Part shown: one piece after another, positions 35,935-45,423 of the stretch | Layout: each line of letters opens with the position of its first letter | How positions within the stretch are numbered: the stretch's first letter is position 1 | Assembly (NCBI GenBank): GCA_963576475.1 | Contig: OY754981.1 | Coordinates: 16,075,716 to 16,139,715 of the forward strand | DNA: 64,000 bases | Direction: 5' to 3' | Source: Molanna angustata | Taxonomy: Eukaryota; Arthropoda; Insecta; Trichoptera; Molannidae | The notes under the pieces: model-generated | What the model was told of the DNA's origin: nothing | What the model saw: the letters and a program-made list of their open reading frames with translations, nothing else | Databases searched by the model: none | Position numbers and translations under genes: made by a program

Positions 35935-36480
35935 TATTCGCAAATGCATATATTGACTTTTTTTCTCTGTGGGAATCAATGATATTTTATGACAAATGTT
36001 TAACATATCAATAGAGACGTAGACGTAATAATTTAGGCGAACCAGGAACTCAAGGCACCTACAAGGCTTACGACCTGTGCAACGTTCACCATTTGTGCCT
36101 TCCTATTGAGTTCCGGATTAATCCAGTTTTTGAAAGTTCTATATATTTTTATTATAAATTATAAAAAAATGTTTGGTTGAAAATAAGCTGAAAAGACACT
36201 ATCGCTAGTGCATCGCTATCTATAAAGTAACTAAGAAACCTTTTTGTAACGCCATCTCATGAGAAATCGGTTTGTAAACAATGAAACCAAAAATCCTAAT
36301 ATGTGAGGTGACAATGCTTTCGCACAGATGTCATCCCTTAATTGAATTAAAATGTTGTCATAAAATATAATTGAGTCCCGACGTAGACGGAATAATTTAG
36401 TAGAACCATTTCCTGGTTCTCCTAAATTATTCCGTCTACGTCTCTATTGAGAGTTAAAAAAATGTCATAAAATAAATTTT
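35935..36480 (+). mobile_element. Foldback DNA element, family D, with TIRs
   Basis: TCAATAGAGACGTAGACG at 36,008 is mirrored by CGTCTACGTCTCTATTGA ending at 36,450. The flanks ATTTTATGACA and TGTCATAAAAT extend the match. The inside contains AACTCAAGGCACCTACA, GTGCCTTCCTATTGAG and TAACGCCATCTCATGAG, shared with 16,950, 42,420 and 57,870. A second inverted copy of the TIR at 36,380 gives a near-perfect 63-bp hairpin at the right end. There is no transposase frame. Confidence 0.7.
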
Positions 36481-36614
36481 AGATATTCAACACTTACATG
36501 TATGTATTCTATTAATTCTCATCCAATTACATAATAATATATGTAGTTATTTTCTTATTCTTCTAAAAATGTCTACACATTGTTGTTAATAATTGTTCTA
36601 GTGTCCTTATATAT

Positions 36615-37060
36615 TTAAATAGAAAATTTCAGATCATTCATAATATGGGAATGAGAACAATAATAAAATGTAACAGATATACAAGAATAAACCTTATGTT
36701 AAATAAACTAAAATTAATGACAGTAAAGCAATACATTGTATACAACACATTAAATTTGATATTCAAACTAAAAAAATAATAGCTTCCAAAATATATGCAG
36801 AAAAATATATTATTCAATGTCAATGTTCACATTTACCCTACGAAAGGATGTCAGGATTTTACACTTCCAAAAATGAGATCAAGAAGTACACAAAATTGTT
36901 TTTACCATATACATAGGTCTCAAAATATATTATAGTTTGCCACTAAACATAAAAGAAACCACAGGTCTTGCCACCTTTCGTAGGCTAAGTGCTGAACACA
37001 TAGTTAAAAAATATTTATGTTCTCCATACTTTTCCATGTTTTAATAATTTAGTGTCATAC
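36615..37060 (+). pseudogene. LINE RT C-terminal fragment
   Basis: The plus strand reads HNMGMRTIIKCNRYTRINLM, LNKLKLMTVKQYIVYNTLN, then in other frames CQDFTLPKMRSRSTQN and TFRRLSAEHIVKKYLCS. This is the C-terminal half of a CR1/Jockey-group RT (pattern QN.AMR.IL...YTR...ML..L..M...QR..YN). At least two frameshifts and stops occur, and the catalytic part is absent. Confidence 0.65.
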
Positions 37061-37676
37061 TCTGTACTATAATTTATTATTGTAATTAAAATAAAATTAT
37101 ATACTTTTTGTTTGCACTAGATGTATTAATTTTGTATTTTTTACGTCTAAATAAATGTTACTATTATATTCTTATTATTATTGTATGAAATATTTACTAT
37201 CGTATTAATTTGTGATGACATCTTATTTTTACAAAAAAAGTAGAAGCTACTGATATGATTATTAAAGTACTTAGTTCACATGCTTATCTGAATTATTCTG
37301 TATGAAGTATTCCACCAAAGAGGGAAAAAAAAGTACTCGGATATCCTTAATGTGTAAGAAAAAAGGTCTTCAGAACTGTTCACAACTCTTTTTGATGGCA
37401 AAAAAAGCACCTTTCTATTCAAAAGTATTCAGGGGTTACCATTCCCAAATGACATCCTCGGAAGTCTGAAAAGATTCCTACAAAGCTGATATATTATTGT
37501 ATGAGGTTAAAAAAATATTTACCGATTTGTAAGAAAATATTTATTATGTTGAAACTTGCTAAATATTTCCGTTTCGAAATTATTTACTCCTTGGAGTCAA
37601 GATGTTTAATTTCCTACCATTAGATTGAATTAGTCTCTAATTTGATTTTGAACGAAAAAAATTTTTCCAATAGCAA
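37061..37676. other. AT-rich non-coding
   Basis: Nothing recognised beyond short AT-rich runs. Confidence 0.4.
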
Positions 37677-38650
37677 AAATATAATAATAATAATAAGTAA
37701 TTTATATAGCGCCGTTTAATGATTTAAAATCATTCCAAGGGCGCTGGTAGCTCAATTCTGTAATGCTCTGCGAAACAAAGTTGTTTTTAGTTTTTTAGAG
37801 AAGGTGTCTTTGCTTTGAGCACCGCGGACATCAGGAGGTAGTTTATTCCACTTTAATGGACCGCTCACACTAAAGCATCGATCATAGTATGCCGCTTTGT
37901 TGGCTCTGTCCACCTCCTTCAAGGAGTTGGTACTCTGTGATCCAGACGACCTAAGTGTGAGGTGCCTCCTAGAGAGTTCTTTTCTTTGACATAGTTCTTG
38001 TATGTAATTCGGTGCTAGATCATTCAAAGCATTAAACACCATCAGACAGATTTTGTAGTCAATTCGTTCTGGACACTTCAACCAGTGCAGTTCGTTAAGA
38101 AGAGGCGTTATATGACATCGTTTATTTTCACTGTAAATTAGCCTAGCCGCTGCATTAAACACCATCTGTAATCTATCGAGCTGATACTTGGGCAACCCAG
38201 CATATATACCGTTGCAGTAATCAAGCCGAGATACAACAAATGCGTTTATGAGTGTTCTTGTCTCATTCTTTGGTAAGCTTCGACGAATACTTTTCAGTTG
38301 TCTTAGTTGGAAAAAACATGAGCTGATCGTTTTAGAAATTTGCAGATCAAGCGACAACTTGTTGTCCAAGTAAACACCTAAGAATTTGACGCTTGCAGCT
38401 GGCACCAGCTTTTCTCCATTTATGTTTATGGGAATATTTTCAATAAGGTGTTGTCGTTGTGGTGATGCTACCCACATGAACTCTGTTTTTGTTGGGTTCA
38501 ATTTCAACTTATTGTGGGACATCCACGCAGCGACTTTTTCGATGCATTGAACTGTATCCTCTTTGAACATCTTTGCATGCAGGATTACAGAATCTAAAAA
38601 ATAGGCGATCGTCGGCATAAGCAAACGAATCAAACCCCTCATTTTGAATT
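37677..38650 (-). pseudogene. CR1-type LINE reverse transcriptase, 5'-truncated
   Basis: A 296-codon frame ends at 37,752. It starts just after the catalytic motif and contains WMSHNKLKLNPTKTEFMWVA, SVKFLGVYLDNKLS, VVSRLDYCNGIYAGLP, LNELHWLKCPERIDYKICL and the C-terminal PLKWNKLPPDVR...FKKKL-like end. The catalytic FAYADD is present at about 38,608-38,625 but in another frame, so a frameshift follows it. The 3' end is GGCGCTATATAAATTACTT with a (TTA)n tail at 37,680-37,696. Domains before YADD are lost. Confidence 0.85.
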
Positions 38651-38884
38651 AGATCATCAAGTATTTATAATTTTCGAATAATTTAACATACATGACGTAA
38701 ATAAAATAGCTCTGACGGATACAACGTAACGTAAATACATAAACTTATTATAATAATAATAATTAAAAAAACTAAAAATAATAATAATTAGTTAGCATTG
38801 AGAAGAAATTTGTGATACCATACTAGCATAAAATTGATTGCTTACTGATTAATTTATGTTAAGTAAAATATTTTTATAGTAGCA

Positions 38885-39170
38885 TATTAGCAAACAATGG
38901 ATTTGTTTCCCTGTCGGGAGTCAATGAGAGTCATCTCAATACAGACGAAGATCTCTTTTTCTCTACTGAGATGGTAAAAATAGGTCATAAAATATCATTG
39001 ACTCCGATAAGGAAAAAATCTAATGTTTGCGGATACGCAACTACAAAAATGTTCTATTTGAATATAAATTGGTAGAAAAATGAATTCCCAAAAATTGACT
39101 CCCGGTCAATGATATATTATGGCAGTTTCTTTGTCTCTATTGAGATGGTAAAAATAGGTTAATACACTCC
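38885..39170. mobile_element. Family D foldback ends, fused copies
   Basis: GTCGGGAGTCAATGA (about 38,913) and TCATTGACTCCGATAAGG (about 38,985) are inverted ends. They lie only about 70 bp apart, and the outer GCAAACAATGGATTTG/CTAATGTTTGCGG also pair. A further GACTCCCGGTCAATGATAT with CTCTATTGAGATGG follows at 39,100-39,160. These are terminal repeats with little or no interior between them. Confidence 0.6.
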
Positions 39171-39175
39171 CTTTT

Positions 39176-40665
39176 TTTTTTTTTTACGGCGCTGGCCGAT
39201 TTACTAATGATAATAATAACAATTAAGCACTACAAATAATAACACTCAATTATTATTATTACCATTATACACTTCCTCAAAAGAATTAGCAGATCAATGC
39301 GTAAATTGTAAATTATTTAAAAGAGCAAAATAAAATGCAACAAACGCATCATCAAGCTTTCAATTGGGAATAGTTCACCCATCCAGATACTTAACATATC
39401 AAAGGATTAGGCTCTGAGGAGGTCTCTATACTACCTAACAACCCTACTGATTCCCGAATATTAACGTTTAAAAAATCTTTAACGATTCTACATGTATCCG
39501 TAATTTCTAAATTACGGATTAACGATTTTGGAATAATGCCAGTGGCTGAAATAATGAACGGTAATATTATTATTTTACGAGAATGCCAAAGTCTTTTAAT
39601 CTCATTACCTAAAGCGGTGTATTTTCTAATTTTTTCATCAAAAGTTTTTATAATATTACTAGAATTTGGAATAGCCACGTCGCAAATATATGTTATTTTT
39701 TTAATTTTATCATGTATTATTAAATCGGGTCTGTTATGTTGAATTGACCGGTCAGTTAATATTGTTTTATCGTAATAAAGCGAAATATTATTATTTTCTA
39801 AAAATGAAATCGGATCATATTCATAATATGGTTTTATGTTTATCGCGTCAATTAATTTATATTTAATAGCTAAATTTTGATGTATTATTTTTGCTACTTG
39901 GTTATGTCTAAATGTATATTCTGATTGCGCGAGAAAAGAACAGCCCGATATTATATGATCGATTGTTTCCGGAAAAGCCAAACATTTCCTACAACTATCA
40001 TCAACTACATTTATGTCTTTTATTATATATTTTTGATAATTTTTAGTTTTTATTACTCTATCCTGAATTGCTATTATAAAACCTTCTAAATCCGCGTCCA
40101 AATCACCAATACTCAACCATTTGTTTGACCAAATTTTGTCAACATAAGGTTGGTTGAGAAATTTTGGATGTATAGAATGAATTATTTTATTTAGCCACGA
40201 ATTTAGAAGGTCGTCATTTATATTTATAATATTGTTATTGGCATTCTCGTAATTTAAATTTAATGTTGTTAAATTTTTGTCCGCCTCACAGATTACTTTA
40301 TGCATTAAAGAACTATCAGATTTTTTGTGAAAGAAAGTTTTTAGCGAATCAATTTGATTATTATGTAACGATGTTATTTTTATTATACCCCTACCTCCTA
40401 AATTCCTAGGCAAATTGATTCGTTCAATCGCGGAATTAGGATGATGACAACGAAATTTAGTTAAACGCGTTCTAATTGTTCTTTCTAAACTATCTAAATC
40501 TGTTTTGGACCATTTAATAATTCCAAAAGAATATGTCAATATCGGTATTGCCCAAGTATTAATAGATTTAGTTAAGTTTTTAGCTGACAGATTGCATTTT
40601 AATATTTTCGTAATTCTATCTTTAAATTTTATATTAATATCAGAAATATTATATAGTTTTTTTTT
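39176..40665 (-). pseudogene. R2-type LINE C-terminus with restriction-like endonuclease
   Basis: The frame ends at 39,391 and has no real start: 382 codons follow a methionine at 40,539, but the family sequence continues upstream in frame (KILKCNLSAKNLTKSINTWA) to about 40,660, where truncation occurs. It covers the RT thumb (TYSFGIIKW, RCHHPNSAIER, LPRNLGGRG), a zinc module (CRKC at residues 183-186, H195, C200) and the endonuclease (RPD at 270-272, D287, KIRKY at 303-307), a PD-(D/E)xK-like arrangement. Family knowledge: R2/R4/NeSL-type elements use such an enzyme for target cleavage. RT catalytic motifs are absent. Poly(A) appears as a T run at 39,172-39,186. Confidence 0.85.
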
Positions 40666-40670
40666 TATTT

Positions 40671-40935
40671 ATATTATATAGTTTAATTTAAATTATTATT
40701 TAAGAAAAAAAATATCTCTAGGAGTGAAAAGATGAATAATAATTGTAGGAGGGTATTGAGTTGTTTTACACAATACAGTTTGTAATTGTTGGTGAGAGTT
40801 GTGGAGGAATAAAACACATAATAGGTATTTTAAATATGACCAGTGGTCATGTATATTGAAAAAAAATTAACGAAACTTGGTTAGTAAACTTAAACTAAGT
40901 ACAAAAAAATGAAAGCAGTAAAAAAGGAAATATTG
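40671..40935. other. AT-rich non-coding
   Basis: Nothing recognised. Confidence 0.4.
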
Positions 40936-41445
40936 AGACGTCGGTGCTTTGTGTAGCGGGTGCGTGTTAAGGCGAGTGATTTTGCTTGGGGCTGACATGA
41001 GGCGCTGGTCGAGCGACGTCGGCTTGGCAGATTATGCAAGCGGCTTTGGCTCGCTTGGCAGGATGTTGCGACGAGAGACGAGCGTCTTTGTCTCGTGTGG
41101 TGGTGAGGCGATGAGAGACGAGCGGCTTTGGCTCGTCGTGGATGCAGCAGACTCGCAGGCAGGGGTTGCTGGCATCGTGGAGGACGTCGGATTGGAGCAG
41201 GGGCTCCGTGAAGCTGGACTTGCGAGGAGGCAGTCACTGTAAGCTTCGCCGGGACGTCCAGGAGCGCTGGACTCCAAGGCAGGAGTCACTGGGCTCTGGA
41301 TGAGGAGTCTAGCGGCCGTGAAATATACCTATGCAAGGTAGAGGCGCGCTAGGGATCCGCGAGTAGGTATCGCCGGTTGTTGTGTTGCTCGATTGTTCTG
41401 CCCGTGGTGTGTATGTTGACGTCGCGACGCGTCGTAATTATTGTG
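40936..41445. other. GC-rich island, origin unknown
   Basis: About 500 bp much richer in G+C than anything nearby. The block GAGCGGCTTTGGCTCG and variants (AGCGTCTTTGTCTCG, AGCGGCTTTGGCTCGC) recur three times, and ACTCCAAGGCAGGAGTCACT and related pieces also recur. Open frames of 85-115 codons exist on both strands, which is expected at this composition. No conserved motif was recognised. It could be a mobile-element regulatory region or a host promoter. Confidence 0.35.
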
Positions 41446-41846
41446 TCGGCTTTTAAAAACAATTGCAAAAAATTAAGACAAAAAAAAATAACACTGACTG
41501 TGCGCTGTATATAAAACATGTAATTTAGGTAGGTAGGAGACATCTGCCGAGGCACAGATGCCGCCCTTCACTTGCGACACAAACTGAATTTAATTTTTTT
41601 TTAGAACAGAGGTGATGAGACTATTCAACTGTCTGTGGACTGACTCCACTGGTGGACTCCAGTTTACCGACTCTTCATTGACTCATTACTGACTACTTCA
41701 ACTCTCGAAACGTCTTCCTATCGAATTTTGTAGGAGGTGGTCAGAGCCTCGATCATTGGTCACTACGAGTAGGCTGTCCTAAGGACATTATTGTTTGTCT
41801 TTTATTGTTCTCGAGATAACAACCAATTACGATCTTGGTTGGGGCG

Positions 41847-42063
41847 TGTTAAGTATGAAATACCATGTGTTTAGAAAGTGAGCTCGGCCGGGCAATATAT
41901 TATCTTATTACTAGACGTTTTGGAGACTTGTAAAAAAAATGTGAATTGCTTGTCTTCCGTTTCAAATATAATATTCTTTTGTTGCATTTTAAGACAAAGA
42001 AGGATGCACATGTTGGCTATATCTTTAGAAAGAATGATGCTTAATGGATTTGCAGTTGTTACA
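41847..42063 (+). repeat. Possible solo LTR, 217 bp
   Basis: GGTTGGGGCG resembles a polypurine tract and is followed by TGTTAAGTATG; 217 bp later the stretch ends GTTACA. TG...CA ends next to a purine-rich tract are typical of LTRs. No second LTR, primer site or Pol frame was found, so this is weakly supported. Confidence 0.2.
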
Positions 42064-42254
42064 TGACTATAGAAATGCAATAAATCAGGAGATCTATTCA
42101 GTTGGACATTTTAAAATATAAATGAAATGCATTCTATAGTTTTGAAAGAATTATTTCGACACAATGTGAGCAGTAAATTATTATCTTGCCCTAAGAAAAA
42201 AATAAAAACCCACTGCGAACATTTTATAAGTAGGTATTATTGCGTAAGAATTAA

Positions 42255-42785
42255 TACAAATAATTCGAACGCAACAAGGTCATAAACTATCATTGACTAC
42301 CGATAAGGAAAAGAAATCCAATGTTTGCGGATACGTAATTATAACAATATTCGATTTGAATATACATTGGTAGAAAGTATACAAGCCAAAAATTAATTCG
42401 ATATGAATATACTCTTTATTCTGGCGCGGTGATGTCTGTAAGGAAGCATTGTCACCTCATGTATAAGGACCGTTGCTTTCAATGTTTAGAAACCAATTTC
42501 TCAATAGATGGCGATACAAAAAGATTTTTTTCGTCACATCATAGATGCCAATGGTGTTTTTTCAGCTTATTTTCAAACGAACAGATTTTCTCGATTAAAA
42601 TATATAGAACTTTCCAAAAATTTTATTGAAAGGCAACTCAACAGGAAGGCAAAATTGGTGAAGGTTTTGCAAGCGCATTAAGTGATCATTGAAAACCAGC
42701 CGATAACAGGTTGTAAGCCCTGTAGGTGCCTTGCGTTCTTGGTTCTCTTATAATATTACATATTTGTCTTTATCGAAATGTTAAA
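42255..42785 (-). mobile_element. Foldback DNA element, family D (partial)
   Basis: CATTGACTACCGATAAGG and CCAATGTTTGCGGATACG match the outer ends of the family at 38,985-39,030. AATAGATGGCGATAC, GGCAAAATTGGTGAAGG, AACCAGCCGATAACAGG and GTAGGTGCCTTGCGTTC match the interior, reversed relative to 36,008. No coding capacity. Confidence 0.6.
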
Positions 42786-42799
42786 AATTTGTCGTAGCT

Positions 42800-43098
42800 G
42801 TGAGGCACCGGCTTAGAATAGTGCTTCCACTCTTTTCTATTATTGTTTTCGAGTGTCCCGTAAGAGCCGGGTAATTGAAAATGCAACAGGCAACAATAAC
42901 ATCTCACATAGTTCAGCAATGAGGTTCACCACCCATTCTGAATGTAGTGCCTTTTAGGTGAGACGAGACTGGTGTGTGGGTATACACAGATGTGTTGTGC
43001 TCCCTTTTATAAGGCAATCACACCCGCACACCTTTCGCTGGTTACCCCACTTTGTGGGATATGCCGTGATGGTATGTATGTATGTATGTATAAAAAAA
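42800..43098 (+). mobile_element. LINE 3' end, family G, with (ATGT)n tail
   Basis: GTGAGGCACCGGCTTAGAAT, TCTCACATAGTTCAGCAATG, GCCTTTTAGGTGAGACG, CCCGCACACC and GTGGGATATGCCGTGATGG end in (TATG)n at 43,070-43,090. Copies lie at 8095 and 44,445, and a short reverse piece at 62,395. No coding part remains. Confidence 0.6.
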
Positions 43099-43189
43099 TG
43101 CAGCCCTAACACATTTTCTACTGATCTTATGTAAAATGATTTCCTAAATCCGAATACAACCTTCATTTTTCTCTATCACCCATCAATAT

Positions 43190-43290
43190 TTACGCCCTAC
43201 CTAACAAGTTCCACTGATGAAGTCGAACTTCAAGAAGTAGAAATATGTGACCATTGGTTATTGGGGTCATATTAAGGAGGTCATTTTAAA
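43190..43290 (+). mobile_element. Possible Penelope-like 3' motif
   Basis: CTGATGAAGTCGAACTTC contains the exact hammerhead-core heptamer CTGATGA and a GAAGT/ACTTC stem, followed by AAGAAGTAGAAATATGTGACC. It resembles the hairpin-plus-GAAA motif after the other Penelope-like ORFs here. No GIY-YIG sequence lies upstream, so the assignment rests on the motif alone. Confidence 0.3.
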
Positions 43291-43299
43291 TAATAATCA

Positions 43300-44255
43300 G
43301 CAGAATCGGTGTCATGCAGACCAGTGTAATCAGGAGGTTTTCGTAGTCCCATAATATTATTACACCTGTAAAAAAAATAATAAATGCATTCAATCCGTGA
43401 CCTGCGATGTATTTCTGTCAGATATTTACATGAATATTTAACGTAATGCAACAGGGCGATGTAATTTGTATCATCAAAGGGTGTGTTCTATCATACAGTC
43501 GATCAAGTAATCAAGATAAAAATATATGCATGGAAAATAATGGATTTTAATCTTTACTCACAACAAATCTCCATATTTTTAATGCATGAGTTGCGAAATT
43601 TAGTTTTTTGATTAATAATACAGAATGATCTCCATATTATATTAAATATCATTTTCCTCTTCATCATCTAGAATAGAAAAAAATCCAAAATATTCCTATT
43701 GGTTATTATTGTGGCGAAGGCTCGCTGTTGAATCACCTGTAACTGAGAACTGTTGGGTCAAGAGATCCTCGCCATGACTGGCGAGCCCCCACGTTAAAAG
43801 TTGGACTTTTAGGGGTAGTGGTATAAAATATGCTTAAGAGTAGTTTCTAGTTTCAAATTAATATGCTTGATGAATAGGGCTACAAGCTCGGAAAAGCTTT
43901 CAACGGAGTGGGGTAGGAGACGACAAAATTCTATCAAGTCCTATTGGTTTGGTTAGAAAAAGGCAATTATCAAATTACATTAATATAAATAAAACCCAAT
44001 AGGTACTTTTATTTGCTTTTCGTATCATTCCTCGTCATTTGAGAAATTCTAGAATACAATTATGTCTTCGTAAGAAGGCCAGATTCTATATTCAACTTTT
44101 GATATGCTTAACATTGATTCATAAATGCATTGTTTTATAGTATCAACAATCAAGCTTCAATAAATTAACATAGAATGGTATTGTAGCAGCCCTCTTCTAT
44201 CGGCGCATGCACAGTTGAACGTGCACTATGCGCACAAGCAACATTCATCGACTTG
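43300..44255. other. Non-coding, unrecognised
   Basis: A stretch at 43,720-43,800 is less AT-rich (GGCGAAGGCTCGCTG...TGGCGAGCCCCC). No feature could be assigned. Confidence 0.35.
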
Positions 44256-44257
44256 TT

Positions 44258-44365
44258 TTTTTTTTTTTAACATGTCTACGTAGGGGACGCCAGCTATTAG
44301 GATTTGGGTCCATTTTACTCTTCCGGAGAAGCGCACTACGTAGCGTTGGGAGGGGTTTGCAATGT
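44258..44365 (-). mobile_element. LINE 3' UTR fragment with poly(A)
   Basis: A T run followed by AACATGTCTACGTAGGGGAC to GGGAGGGGTTTGCAAT. It is almost identical to 26,108-26,212 (one difference seen), so both belong to one family. 5'-truncated within the 3' UTR. Confidence 0.75.
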
Positions 44366-44444
44366 TGATCGCTGAAGGAATTTGTCGACCCTATGTCGTT
44401 TTATATTAATTTTTGGGGTATTCTTTAAGAGCCTGGTTATTCAA

Positions 44445-44635
44445 AATTCTGCAGAAAATATCATCTCACATAGTTCAGCAATGAGGATCACCACCCATTT
44501 TGAAATGGTGCCTTTTGGTTGTAAAGATGCTAGTGTGTGGAAAATGTACGCAAATGATGTGCTTCCATTACTTTTTATAAGTTAATGCACACTCGTAAAC
44601 CTGTTGCTAAGGACGACATGATGGTACATACTATT
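44445..44635 (+). mobile_element. LINE 3' fragment, family G
   Basis: CATCTCACATAGTTCAGCAA, GGTGCCTTTTGGTTGTAAAG and ACATGATGGTACATAC match the copy at 42,890-43,098 with more divergence. It directly follows the preceding LINE fragment. Confidence 0.55.
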
Positions 44636-45169
44636 TTTTTTATTATTAGCATATTCAAAATATATTTTCAAAAAATCAGCAAGTACCCATCTAATTTTTC
44701 AGAATTTAATCTAAATGAAGTAGGTAACTAGGTACTTATAGTATAATCACAAACAATTAAAATCAGTTATTCGGTAACTACCCCGATCAATTAAAATAAA
44801 TAACGATCAAAATTGGTCCCTATTTTAGTGAACGTTTTAATCAACATTTAATAAGCGATGAAATTTCCTGTACCATTTTGATGGGAGAATACTGCCCAAG
44901 ATACTGTTTTTCTTCTAGAGAGAAGTTATAATTACTTTTCTAAGCATTATATAAACTGAGTCATTGCTGGTCGTTTTTGTTGTTGAATATTCCCATCACT
45001 TATTTGAATTATTTTGACTCATAAATTAAATATTTATAAAAATAAATAAAAACAGTTACCTTAAGAGAAACAGTTACCTAGAGAAAAACTTGTATTTGAC
45101 TGTTCGTGAACCAAAAAAATCATATAAGTATTTTTACATTATTTAAATTTTATTCACGTTGTAAAAAAT
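44636..45169. other. AT-rich non-coding
   Basis: Nothing recognised. Confidence 0.4.
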
Positions 45170-45182
45170 ATAACCTTTTTTT

Positions 45183-45423
45183 TTTTTTAATAAGGCACAG
45201 CCACCAATAGAGGTGGATTTGTGCTGTACAATTTAGATTTTAATATATTTACTGTTGAAAAGAAGAGTAAAAACAGAATTCCATTAGATCTCAGAGAAAT
45301 AGGGGTTTACATTAAATGATTGCAAAAGGGAAGCATATGTACAAGCAATTAAAGAATTTACAATAAAAAATTAAATGCGTCAGTCACCTTCTAATGGTCG
45401 AGTGAAAGGCTTCCTACAATCAG
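45183..45423 (-). other. 3' UTR of the I-type LINE
   Basis: This non-coding segment between the ORF2 stop and the poly(A) tail matches 6639-6847 nearly base for base. Read on the plus strand it starts AATAAGGCACAGCCACCAAT and includes GATTGCAAAAGGGAAGCATA. Confidence 0.85.

Noticed and set aside
40890..41289. Overlapping ORFs of 85-115 codons on both strands
   Set aside because: Expected from the GC-rich composition; low-complexity Ser/Arg/Pro proteins with no known motif.
41702..41722. CTCGAAACG as another Penelope-like hairpin motif
   Set aside because: No stem precedes the GAAAC and no related protein sequence lies upstream.
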